A stretch of 64,000 bases of DNA, from NCBI RefSeq assembly GCF_024508665.1, contig NZ_JANINP010000007.1:1178001-1242000 (forward strand). The letters run 5' to 3'. Below, piece by piece: positions 42,191-49,475 of this stretch (its first letter is position 1; the number at the start of each line of letters is the position of its first letter). Source of the DNA: Sphingomonas sp. Lineage in GTDB: Bacteria; Pseudomonadota; Alphaproteobacteria; Sphingomonadales; Sphingomonadaceae. The notes beneath the pieces were generated by a model, which ran no database searches, was not told the DNA's origin, and worked only from the letters and a program-made list of their open reading frames with translations. Both the position numbers and the translations under genes were made by a program.

Positions 42191-42203
42191 TGACGTAACG
42201 TCA
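42191..42203. promoter_or_regulatory. Short palindrome upstream of folE
   Basis: TGACGT-A-ACGTCA is a 6-base perfect inverted repeat 30 bases upstream of the folE start in the receptor/folE divergent region. Could be an operator half; weak evidence because of its size. Confidence 0.35.
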
Positions 42204-42232
42204 CGCAGGTTTGAAAGACCGGATCGACAGCG

Positions 42233-42865
42233 ATGAATGACCATGACGATGATTTGAATGACGGCGATCTGGTGGCGCCCGCGCCGAAGATTCCGGTCCC
42301 GGACGAGGTCGCGGAGGCCGTGCGGACGCTGATTCGCTGGGCTGGCGACGAGCCCGGACGCGAGGGGTTGCTGGATACGCCGTTGCGCGTGGCGCGGGCA
42401 TGGAAGGAATATTGCGCCGGCTATCTGGACGATCCGGCAGTGCATCTGAAGCGGGTGTTCGAGGAAGTGGGCGGGTATGACGACATCGTCCTGCTCCGCG
42501 ACATTCCCTTCCAATCGCATTGCGAACACCATATGGCACCGATCATCGGCAAGGCGCACATCGCCTATCTGCCGAAGAACCGGGTGGTCGGGATTTCCAA
42601 GCTGGCGCGCGTGCTGCACGGTTTCGCGCGGCGGCTGCAGGTGCAGGAACGGCTGACCGCCGAGGTCGCCGATTGCATCTGGGACAATCTCAAGCCCCAG
42701 GGCGTGGCCGTCGTGATCGAGGCGACGCATGCCTGCATGACCGCGCGCGGCGTCCGTACGCCTGGCGTGTCGATGGTCACCAGCCGCATGATGGGCGTGT
42801 TCCGCGACGACGAACGCAGCCGGCGCGAAGTCCTGGCACTGATGGACATGCAGGGCAGGGCGTGA
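42233..42865 (+). CDS. folE: GTP cyclohydrolase I
   Basis: Makes dihydroneopterin triphosphate from GTP, the first step of folate and tetrahydropterin synthesis. Zinc ligands and catalytic region are visible: QSHCEHHMAP (C97, H100), VGISKLARV and HACMTARGV (C168). 210 residues, with an acidic N-terminal extension. Its stop overlaps the GTG start of the next gene (GTGA). Confidence 0.96.
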   Translation: MNDHDDDLNDGDLVAPAPKIPVPDEVAEAVRTLIRWAGDEPGREGLLDTPLRVARAWKEYCAGYLDDPAVHLKRVFEEVGGYDDIVLLRDIPFQSHCEHHMAPIIGKAHIAYLPKNRVVGISKLARVLHGFARRLQVQERLTAEVADCIWDNLKPQGVAVVIEATHACMTARGVRTPGVSMVTSRMMGVFRDDERSRREVLALMDMQGRA

Positions 42866-43641
42866 CGCGCATTCGCACGGTTCTGGTCACTGGTGGATCG
42901 CGGCGGATCGGCGCAGCGATCGTCCGCGCGCTGGCGGGGGCGGGGCATCGCGTGGTGATCCATCATCACCATCTGCACGACGAGGATGCCGTATCGCTGG
43001 CGCAGAAGCTCGATCCGTCGGGCGATCGCGTCGCCACGGTAGCCGGCGACCTTGCCGCGCCCGATTCCGCCTCGGTGATCCTGCGCGCGGCGCGCAACGC
43101 CATGGACGGTCCGATCGACGGGCTGGTCAATTGCGCATCGGTCTTCGAGTTCGACCGGCCGCCGTATGTCGATCCCGCCTTGCTCGCCCGGCTGACTGCG
43201 GTGAACCTCGCCGCGCCCACCGCGCTGGCTTGTGCGCTGGCCGAACAGGACGGGCTGGAGGACGGCGCGGTGGTCAACCTGCTCGACCAGAAGGTCGCCA
43301 ACCTCAACCCGGATTTCTTCAGCTACACGCTGACCAAGATCGCACTGGAAGGCGCGACGACGATGCTTGCCCAGGCGCTGGCGCCGCGCGTGCGGGTCAA
43401 TGCAGTGTCGCCTGGGCTGACACTTCCGAGCGGCGATCAGAGCGAGGCGGAATTCCGGAGCGTCGCCGACGAGAATCTGTTGCGCCGGCCGGTGCCGATC
43501 GAGGAAGTGGCGCGCGCGGTCGAGTATCTGCTCACGACGCCGGCGGTGACGGGGCACAATCTGTTCCTCGATAATGGCCAGCGGTTCCTCAAGCGGCAGG
43601 GAGATGTGATGTTCTCGACCCCCGGGCGCCGCGATGGCTGA
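42862..43641 (+). CDS. folM: Pteridine reductase-like short-chain dehydrogenase (FolM type)
   Basis: SDR of 259 residues with GTG start overlapping folE. The N-terminal motif VTGGSRRIG keeps the TGxxxRxG form that distinguishes pteridine reductases (PTR1/FolM) from ordinary SDRs (TGxxxGxG); the catalytic YTLTK (Y-x3-K) and NCAS motifs are present. Its place between folE and folB suggests it reduces dihydromonapterin or dihydrofolate. The PGLTLPSG segment also fits this branch. Substrate is inferred from context. Confidence 0.82.
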   Translation: MTRIRTVLVTGGSRRIGAAIVRALAGAGHRVVIHHHHLHDEDAVSLAQKLDPSGDRVATVAGDLAAPDSASVILRAARNAMDGPIDGLVNCASVFEFDRPPYVDPALLARLTAVNLAAPTALACALAEQDGLEDGAVVNLLDQKVANLNPDFFSYTLTKIALEGATTMLAQALAPRVRVNAVSPGLTLPSGDQSEAEFRSVADENLLRRPVPIEEVARAVEYLLTTPAVTGHNLFLDNGQRFLKRQGDVMFSTPGRRDG

Positions 43642-43993
43642 GGCGACCTACACGATCCGGCTCGACGGGCTCGAGCTACGGATGGGGCTGGGCATTCACG
43701 AGGTGGAATTGGCCGGTCCGCAACGCGTCCTGGTCTCTGTGTCGATGACTTGCCGTTATCCCGCGATACCGGAAGATCGGATCGAGGGGGTGGTCGATTA
43801 CGACCATATCCGCGAAGGTGTGCTGGCGATCGCTGCCAGCGGGCACGTGATGTTGCAGGAAGTGCTGTGCGAACGCATCGCGGCGCTGTGCTTCGCCGAT
43901 CGCCGCGTGGTCGCGGTGACCGTGCGATCGACTAAGCCCGATATCTATCCCGATGCGCAGATAGGGTGTGAGATCACGCGCACGCGCGATTGA
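43634..43993 (+). CDS. folB: Dihydroneopterin aldolase
   Basis: Protein of 119 residues of the FolB tunnelling-fold family: strand LDGLELRMGLGIHEVE, VDYDHIREGVLAIA, LQEVLCERIAA and VTVRSTKPDIYP with the catalytic Lys. It cleaves dihydroneopterin to 6-hydroxymethyl-dihydropterin (or epimerises to monapterin). It overlaps folM by 8 bases, completing a folE-folM-folB set. Confidence 0.92.
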   Translation: MAEATYTIRLDGLELRMGLGIHEVELAGPQRVLVSVSMTCRYPAIPEDRIEGVVDYDHIREGVLAIAASGHVMLQEVLCERIAALCFADRRVVAVTVRSTKPDIYPDAQIGCEITRTRD

Positions 43994-44036
43994 GGCGGAT
44001 TAGCGCCATAAACGGACATCCAGCAGGGAGAATGAT

Positions 44037-44558
44037 ATGACCTTGTCGCTCTATTCCGCCATCATTCCCAATTACGTGCAGATCCTGGGCGCCGTGCGCG
44101 GTTTGCTCGACAAGGCGGAGGCGCATTGCGCCGAGACCGGCTGCGATCCTGCCGATCTCCACGCCGCACGGCTTGCCGACGACATGCTGCCGTTCGGCTA
44201 TCAGGTGAAGTCCTGCTCGGCGCATTCGATAGGGGCGATCGAGGGTGTGCGGGCCGGCGTTTTCTCTCCCGACAGGACCCCCTGGCCGACAACATTCGGA
44301 GGACTGCGAGAGGCCGTCAGTCATGCGCTGGCCGCGGTTGAGGCGCTCGACCCCGAGGAGATCAACGGCTTTGTTGGCCGCGATATGCGCTTCACGATGG
44401 GAGAGATGACGATGCCGTTCACCGCGGAAGACTTCCTGCTCTCCTTCTCCCAGCCCAACTTCTATTTCCACGCGACGACGGCATACGACATTCTGCGCTG
44501 GAAAGGCGTCAAGCTGGGCAAACGCGATTTCATGGGCCGCCCGCGCCTGAAGATATGA
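44037..44558 (+). CDS. DUF1993 (DinB-like four-helix) protein
   Basis: Protein of 173 residues: SLYSAIIPNYVQILGAVRGLLDKAE, DDMLPFGYQVKSCSAHSIGAIEGVRAG and FYFHATTAYDILRWKGVKLGKRDFMG are the landmarks of DUF1993, a DinB/YfiT-like metal-binding four-helix bundle family. Function unknown. Preceded by GGGAGAATGAT, a good ribosome-binding site. Confidence 0.88.
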   Translation: MTLSLYSAIIPNYVQILGAVRGLLDKAEAHCAETGCDPADLHAARLADDMLPFGYQVKSCSAHSIGAIEGVRAGVFSPDRTPWPTTFGGLREAVSHALAAVEALDPEEINGFVGRDMRFTMGEMTMPFTAEDFLLSFSQPNFYFHATTAYDILRWKGVKLGKRDFMGRPRLKI

Positions 44559-44683
44559 CTTGAGTCCCGTCTTCGATCCATCCCCTTGGACTTAGTGCCG
44601 GGGATCATGGCGCCGCGATCCGCGGACAAGAAACTCAAGGCAGCCGAGCCGGTCGGGATAAGCGCGACTGGGCGAACGAGACC

Positions 44684-46348
44684 TCAGCTAGCCCGGTTCG
44701 CCGCGCTCAGCACCGCGCGGACGCTCGCGGTTGCCACGTCCTCGTCGATGCCGACACCCCAGACCGTGCCGCCGTCCGCCGCGCGGCATTCGACATAAGC
44801 GGCGGCTTGCACGTCGGTGCCGTGGCCGATCGCGTGCTCGACATAGTCGACCACCTCAAGCTCGATGCCGAACCCGTCGCGGATGCCGGCGAGGACGCTG
44901 GAGATGAGGCCGTTGCCGCGCCCGCTCACCGATTTGACGCTGCCCGTCTCGGCGATGCTGCCGGCGAAGATGCGTTCGCCATTGGGCGCGCGCGTCTCGT
45001 CATAAGCCTGGAGCTGCAGCCGTTCGCCGCCATAGGGCAGGTAGGTGCGCCGGAAGAGCTGCCAGATATCGTCGGCATCGAGCTCGCGGCTGGTCTGGTC
45101 GGCCAAGACCTGGACGTGCTTGGAGAAATCGGCCTGGAGCCGCTTCGGCAGCTTCAGTCCCTTGTCCTGCTCCAGGATCCAGGCGACGCCGCCCTTGCCC
45201 GATTGCGAGTTGACCCGGATCACCGCTTCGTAGCTGCGGCCTAGATCGGCGGGATCGATCGGCAGATAGGGCACTTCCCAGACATCGTCATTCTGGCGCT
45301 CGCGCGCGGCGAACCCCTTCTTGATCGCGTCCTGATGCGAGCCCGAGAAGGACGTGTAGACCAGCTCGCCGGCATAGGCATGGCGCGGGTGCACCGGCAA
45401 ATTGGTGCAATAGGTCACCGTGTTGATGATCTGGTCGATGTCGGAGAAGTCGAGCTTCGGATCGACGCCTTGCGTGTACATGTTGAGCGCGACCGTCACC
45501 AGGTCGCAATTGCCGGTCCGCTCGCCATTGCCCAGCAGGCAGCCCTCCACGCGGTCGGCCCCAGCCATTAGGCCCAGTTCGGCGGCTGCGACGCCCGTGC
45601 CGCGGTCGTTATGCGTGTGCAAGCTGATGATCACGCTGTCGCGATTGGGGATGGTACGCCCGAACAGCTCGATCTGGTCGGCATAGACGTTCGGCGTCGC
45701 GCACTCGACCGTCGCCGGCAGGTTGAAGATGATCGGCTTGTCGGGCGTCGGCTGCAGTACGTCCATCACCGCGGCGCAAACCTCGACCGAGAAGTCGACT
45801 TCGGCGGTGGAGAAGGTTTCGGGGCTGTATTCGAACCGCCAATCGGTTCCCGGCCGCGCCGCGGCGCAATCGCGCAGCATCTTGGCACCCTCGATCGCGA
45901 TCGCCTTGATCTCGTCCTTGGTCATGCCGAACACGATCTTGCGCCAGGCGGGCGAGACCGCGTTGTACAAATGCACGATCGCGGTGGGCGCGCCGACCAA
46001 ACTGTCGAACGTCGTCTCGATCAGGTCGCGGCGCGCCTGGGTCAGTACCTGCAGCGTGACGTCGTCGGGCACGCGGCCGGACCGCACCAGGTCCTGGATA
46101 TAGTCGAAATCGGTCGCGCCGCTCGCTGGGAAGCCGACCTCGATTTCCTTGATCCCGGTCTTGACGATCAGGTCGAAGAAACGCGTCTTCTTCTCGGCGT
46201 CCATCGGATCGATCAGCGCCTGGTTGCCGTCGCGCATGTCGGTCGACAGCCAGATCGGCGCCTTGGTGATCGTCCGAGACGGCCATTGCCGGTCGGGCAG
46301 GTTGATAGGGGGGAAGGGGCGGTATTTCGTCGATGGATCGCGCAACAT
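44684..46348 (-). CDS. leuA: 2-isopropylmalate synthase
   Basis: Condenses acetyl-CoA and 2-ketoisovalerate, the committed step of leucine synthesis. N-terminal TIM barrel with STDMRDGNQALIDPM (metal and substrate site) and SLHTHNDRGTGVAAAELG (HxH metal ligands), linker, and C-terminal LeuA regulatory domain with FAGSIAETGSVKSVSGRGNGLIS. 554 residues, of the longer LeuA type. The 5' region holds a leucine-rich leader peptide and hairpin, so transcriptional attenuation by leucyl-tRNA supply is likely in addition to feedback inhibition. Confidence 0.96.
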   Translation of the reverse strand: MLRDPSTKYRPFPPINLPDRQWPSRTITKAPIWLSTDMRDGNQALIDPMDAEKKTRFFDLIVKTGIKEIEVGFPASGATDFDYIQDLVRSGRVPDDVTLQVLTQARRDLIETTFDSLVGAPTAIVHLYNAVSPAWRKIVFGMTKDEIKAIAIEGAKMLRDCAAARPGTDWRFEYSPETFSTAEVDFSVEVCAAVMDVLQPTPDKPIIFNLPATVECATPNVYADQIELFGRTIPNRDSVIISLHTHNDRGTGVAAAELGLMAGADRVEGCLLGNGERTGNCDLVTVALNMYTQGVDPKLDFSDIDQIINTVTYCTNLPVHPRHAYAGELVYTSFSGSHQDAIKKGFAARERQNDDVWEVPYLPIDPADLGRSYEAVIRVNSQSGKGGVAWILEQDKGLKLPKRLQADFSKHVQVLADQTSRELDADDIWQLFRRTYLPYGGERLQLQAYDETRAPNGERIFAGSIAETGSVKSVSGRGNGLISSVLAGIRDGFGIELEVVDYVEHAIGHGTDVQAAAYVECRAADGGTVWGVGIDEDVATASVRAVLSAANRAS

Positions 46349-46391
46349 GGCTATGGCTCTTCTCGTCGTCAGGAGCGGCGGGGAGGGTCAG

Positions 46392-46450
46392 GCCCTTAGG
46401 CGCGGTGCGCGCCGTTGCCGGCACGCGGGATGAAGTACGCGCCTAAGGGC
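46392..46450 (-). promoter_or_regulatory. leuA leader hairpin (attenuator candidate)
   Basis: GCCCTTAGGCGCG and its exact complement (46438-46450 with 46392-46404 on the plus strand) form a 13-base perfect stem on the leuA leader RNA. The 5' arm contains the stop codon of the leucine-rich leader peptide; a smaller inner stem (GCGTGCC / GGCGCGC) lies in the loop. No U-tract follows, so the decision may act through an alternative structure, Rho or access to the leuA start. Confidence 0.65.
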
Positions 46451-46490
46451 GCGTAAGTCGAAGCAGGGTAAGGCCGAGTCCGATCGTCAT
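46443..46490 (-). CDS. leuL: leu leader peptide (MTIGLGLTLLRLTRP)
   Basis: A 15-codon frame starting at 46490, 94 bases upstream of leuA on the same strand. Five of its 15 residues are Leu (CTC, CTT, CTG, CTT, CTT at positions 5, 7, 9, 10, 12), far above chance for such a short frame, and its stop lies in the stem of the downstream hairpin. This is the classical layout of ribosome-mediated attenuation. The ribosome-binding site (GCGAG just before the ATG) is weak. Confidence 0.7.
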   Translation of the reverse strand: MTIGLGLTLLRLTRP

Positions 46491-46607
46491 CTCGCGATCA
46501 GCCCTAGCGCGATGAGGTTAACGAAGTCCAGCGCGTTTCTGCACTGATCCACGGCAAGGTTTTCTATCGCGGGTTAGGGCAGATTGGCTGTCCTGTAAGG
46601 AGTAACC

Positions 46608-47000
46608 ATGCGTCAGATCATTTATCGCAGCACCACCACCGCCGATAGCGGCCGAGCCGCGGACGACATTCCCGGCATCCTGCGGCAGGCGGTGGCGCGC
46701 AATGGGATCGATGGCATCACCGGGTTGCTCTACACCGAGGAAAGCGAGTTTCTGCAGGCGATCGAGGGCCCTGCCGACAGCATGTCGGACTTGCTCGCGC
46801 GGCTTCACGGCGACGACCGCCATCGCGAGCTCGAGATTCTGGTCGACCGGCCGATAGAGCATCGCGAGTTCGGCGACTGGACGATGATCTATCGTGATCG
46901 GCGGGAATCGGTGGACGCATTCGACGATCGCTTGCGCGTGCTGCTCTCGGGCGTGTCGGACGAGACCGTGCGGCACTTCCGAGCGCTGCAACCAGCCTGA
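46608..47000 (+). CDS. Stand-alone BLUF-domain blue-light sensor
   Basis: Protein of 130 residues consisting of one FAD-binding BLUF domain plus a short helical cap. The photocycle residues are in place: Y6 (IIYRS), N32 (ARNGIDGITGLLY), Q50 (EFLQAIEG), and W91/M93 (GDWTM). The last 35 residues form the usual C-terminal cap. With no effector domain, it must act by protein-protein contact; the partner is not identifiable here. AAGGAG precedes the ATG. Confidence 0.92.
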   Translation: MRQIIYRSTTTADSGRAADDIPGILRQAVARNGIDGITGLLYTEESEFLQAIEGPADSMSDLLARLHGDDRHRELEILVDRPIEHREFGDWTMIYRDRRESVDAFDDRLRVLLSGVSDETVRHFRALQPA

Positions 47001-47007
47001 CGGTTAA

Positions 47008-47040
47008 AGCCCTTTCCCGCGAGCGAGAGAGGGGTAAAGG
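47008..47040. repeat. Degenerate REP-like element after the BLUF gene
   Basis: GCCCTTTCCCGC followed by GCGAGAGAGGGG resembles one arm pair of the CCCTCTCCC family at 24634 and 57538, but with mismatches. Fits a decayed copy. Confidence 0.45.
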
Positions 47041-47061
47041 GTGCGCGAAGATTGCGTGACT

Positions 47062-47664
47062 TCAATCGCCGAACAGCGCGTCGAATGGGCTCTTGGGCAG
47101 GCACCAGAGGAACGCGACCAGCGCAGCTGCGGCGATACCGAGCCACGGGGACAGGAAGGTGAGAGCCGCTCCGGCCAGATAGATCAAGACCGCGGCGATG
47201 CCCTTGCGCGAGGTCTGGCGATGATAGGTGTCCGCCTGCGGGCCATGGACGCCGGTGCGCCGGATCTCGCCCTGTAACGGCACGTAGACCAGACCGGGCA
47301 AGACCATCGAGGCAAGGTAGACCAACGTCGCCTCGCGGCTGAAATGCTGTTCGCCGAGATAGGCCGCGGTGAATGGAATCAACGACAACGTGAAGAGCAG
47401 TCCGAGGTTCAGCCAGATCAGCAGGTTGGTGACCCGCATGGCGTGGCTGAACAAGCGGTGGTGGTTCGCCCAATAGATGCCGACATAGGCGAAGCTCAGC
47501 ACATAAGCGAGGAAGACCGGCCAGAGGTGGACCAGCTTGTCGAGCCCGGGCAATTCGGGTGCGTGCAATTCGAGCACCATGATGGTGACGATGATCGCCA
47601 GCACCCCGTCCGAAAAAGCCTCGACACGGCCGATCCCCGGCCTGCCTTCCCCGACTTCGCTCAT
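47062..47664 (-). CDS. TMEM175/DUF1211-family potassium channel-like protein
   Basis: Integral membrane protein of 200 residues with about six hydrophobic helices. The first carries the family signature RVEAFSDGVLAIIVTIMVLEL (F-S-D motif of TMEM175-type K+ channels); YVGIYWANHHRLF after it is also conserved. Bacterial members are reported to form tetrameric K+-conducting channels. Role in this organism unknown. Confidence 0.88.
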   Translation of the reverse strand: MSEVGEGRPGIGRVEAFSDGVLAIIVTIMVLELHAPELPGLDKLVHLWPVFLAYVLSFAYVGIYWANHHRLFSHAMRVTNLLIWLNLGLLFTLSLIPFTAAYLGEQHFSREATLVYLASMVLPGLVYVPLQGEIRRTGVHGPQADTYHRQTSRKGIAAVLIYLAGAALTFLSPWLGIAAAALVAFLWCLPKSPFDALFGD

Positions 47665-47671
47665 TCCGCCT

Positions 47672-47698
47672 CCGGCCCCGCGTTGATGACGGGGCCGG
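47672..47698 (-). terminator. GC-rich hairpin after ilvC
   Basis: CCGGCCCC (47672-47679) and GGGGCCGG (47691-47698) form an 8-base stem downstream of ilvC. No T-tract follows on the minus strand, so it is only a weak terminator candidate. Confidence 0.35.
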
Positions 47699-47721
47699 GT
47701 TTAGACGAAATCAGCGACGCG

Positions 47722-48741
47722 TCAGTTCTTTTCCTTGTCGACCAGCTTGTTCGCGCCGATCCATGGCATCATCGCGCGCAGCTCGCTGCCGATCTTCTCG
47801 ATCGGATGCGCGGCTGCCGCCTTGCGCGCCGCCTTGAGCTCGGGCTGGCCGGCGCGATTGTCGAGGACGAAGTTCTTGACGAAACGGCCCGACTGGATGT
47901 CGGCCAGCACGCGCTTCATCTCGGCCTTGGTCTCGTCGGTGATGATCCGCGGGCCGGTGGTGATGTCGCCATATTCCGCAGTGTTGGAGATCGAATAGCG
48001 CATGTTGGCGATGCCGCCCTCATAGAGCAGGTCGACGATGAGCTTGGTTTCGTGGAGGCACTCGAAATAGGCCATTTCCGGCGCATAGCCGGCTTCGACC
48101 AAAGTCTCGAACCCGGCCTGGATCAAGTGGGTGATGCCGCCGCACAGCACCGCCTGTTCGCCGAACAGGTCGGTCTCGCATTCTTCCTTGAAGTTTGTTT
48201 CGATGATGCCCGACCGGCCACCGCCGACGCCCGAGGCGTAAGCGAGCGCGATGTCATGCGCATTGCCGCTGGCATCCTGATGGATCGCGATCAGGCAAGG
48301 CACGCCGCCGCCGCGGACATATTCGCTGCGTACCGTGTGACCGGGGCCCTTGGGCGCGATCATGATCACGTCGATGTCCGACGGCGCTTCGATCAGGCCG
48401 AAATGGACGTTGAGGCCGTGTGCGAAGGCGATCGCCGAGCCCGGGCGCATATTGCCCTTGAGGTCGTTCTCCCAGATCGCGGCCTGGTGCTCGTCGGGCG
48501 CGAGGATCATGAGGATATCGGCCCAGTTCGCCGCGTCCTTGTTCGACAGCACCTTGAAGCCGGCGCCTTCCGCCTTCTTCGCGGTGGCCGAGCCTTCGCG
48601 CAGCGCGATCGCGACATCCTTCACACCGGAATCGCGCAGGTTCTGAGCATGGGCGTGGCCCTGCGACCCATAGCCGACGATGGCGATCTTCTTGTCGGTG
48701 ATCAGGTTCAGATCGGCGTCGCGATCGTAATAGACACGCAT
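47722..48741 (-). CDS. ilvC: Ketol-acid reductoisomerase
   Basis: NADPH- and Mg-dependent isomeroreductase, second common step of valine, leucine and isoleucine synthesis. Short class I type (339 residues): IVGYGSQGHAHAQNLRDSG dinucleotide fold, KGPGHTVRSEY, and the metal-binding knotted domain with DLFGEQAVLCGG and ECLHETKLIVDL. Last gene of the ilvB-ilvN-ilvC run; a REP-like element separates it from ilvN. Confidence 0.97.
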   Translation of the reverse strand: MRVYYDRDADLNLITDKKIAIVGYGSQGHAHAQNLRDSGVKDVAIALREGSATAKKAEGAGFKVLSNKDAANWADILMILAPDEHQAAIWENDLKGNMRPGSAIAFAHGLNVHFGLIEAPSDIDVIMIAPKGPGHTVRSEYVRGGGVPCLIAIHQDASGNAHDIALAYASGVGGGRSGIIETNFKEECETDLFGEQAVLCGGITHLIQAGFETLVEAGYAPEMAYFECLHETKLIVDLLYEGGIANMRYSISNTAEYGDITTGPRIITDETKAEMKRVLADIQSGRFVKNFVLDNRAGQPELKAARKAAAAHPIEKIGSELRAMMPWIGANKLVDKEKN

Positions 48742-48763
48742 TTGGTTCCCTTTCGAACTTAAC

Positions 48764-48840
48764 CGTCATGCCAGCGGAAGCTGGCATCTCATGAATTGAT
48801 TCCCCTGCGGCGCGAGATCCCAGCTTCCGCTGGGGTGACG
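48764..48840. repeat. REP-like palindrome between ilvN and ilvC
   Basis: GTCATGCCAGCGGAAGCTGGCATC followed, after 30 bases, by GATCCCAGCTTCCGCTGGGGTGAC: two related hairpins in inverted orientation to each other. Core unit CCAGCGGAAGCTGG. A second family distinct from the CCCTCTCCC element. Confidence 0.75.
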
Positions 48841-48854
48841 CGATCTCTCGATCG

Positions 48855-49370
48855 CTACGCCGCGTCCTTCCCCCGCGAAATGGCGACGATGCCGGTGCGC
48901 GCGACTTCGATCAGGCCGACCTCGTTCATCAACTCGACGAACTTGTCGATCTTCTCGGTCCCGCCGGTCACCTCGAACACGAAGCTCGATATCGTCGCAT
49001 CGACCACGCGGGCGCGATACACTTCGGCCAGCCGCAACGCCTCGATCCGCGCCTCCCCGGTGCCGCGCACCTTGACCAACGCCAATTCGCGCTCGACATG
49101 CGCGCCCTCGGCGGTGAGGTCGCGGACCTTGTGCACCGGCACCAACCGGTCGAGCTGCGCCACGATCTGTTCGAGGACATGACTGCTCGCCGACGTCACG
49201 ATCGTGATCCGGCTGACCTGCTTGTCCTCGGTGATCTCGCTCACCGTCAGGCTCTCGATATTATAGCCTCGTGCGGTGAACAGACCGGCGATCCGCGCCA
49301 GGATGCCCGGCTCGTTGTCGACGATGACCGCGAGCGTGTGACGCTCGGATTTTTCTTCCTTGATGTGCAT
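48855..49370 (-). CDS. ilvN: Acetolactate synthase small subunit
   Basis: Regulatory subunit giving valine feedback to IlvB. N-terminal ACT domain (HTLAVIVDNEPGILARIAGLFTARGYNIESL) and a C-terminal ACT-like domain ending in VELMNEVGLIEVARTGIVAISRG. 171 residues, the normal length of IlvH/IlvN. Between ilvB and ilvC on one strand. Confidence 0.95.
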   Translation of the reverse strand: MHIKEEKSERHTLAVIVDNEPGILARIAGLFTARGYNIESLTVSEITEDKQVSRITIVTSASSHVLEQIVAQLDRLVPVHKVRDLTAEGAHVERELALVKVRGTGEARIEALRLAEVYRARVVDATISSFVFEVTGGTEKIDKFVELMNEVGLIEVARTGIVAISRGKDAA

Positions 49371-49380
49371 AGGTTCAACT

Positions 49381-49466
49381 CGTCGCCCCGGCGGAGGCCG
49401 GGGCCGGTGAATGGGTCGGGCGGACGCGCAGCAACGCGGCGGCCCCGGCCTTCGCCGGGGCGACGA
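49381..49466. repeat. REP-like palindrome between ilvB and ilvN
   Basis: CGTCGCCCCGGCGGAGGCCGGGG at the left and its near-complement CCCCGGCCTTCGCCGGGGCGACG at the right enclose about 40 bases. Each arm is also a hairpin on its own. Third sequence family of palindromic repeat in this window. Confidence 0.75.
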
Positions 49467-49475
49467 ACAGGCTCA

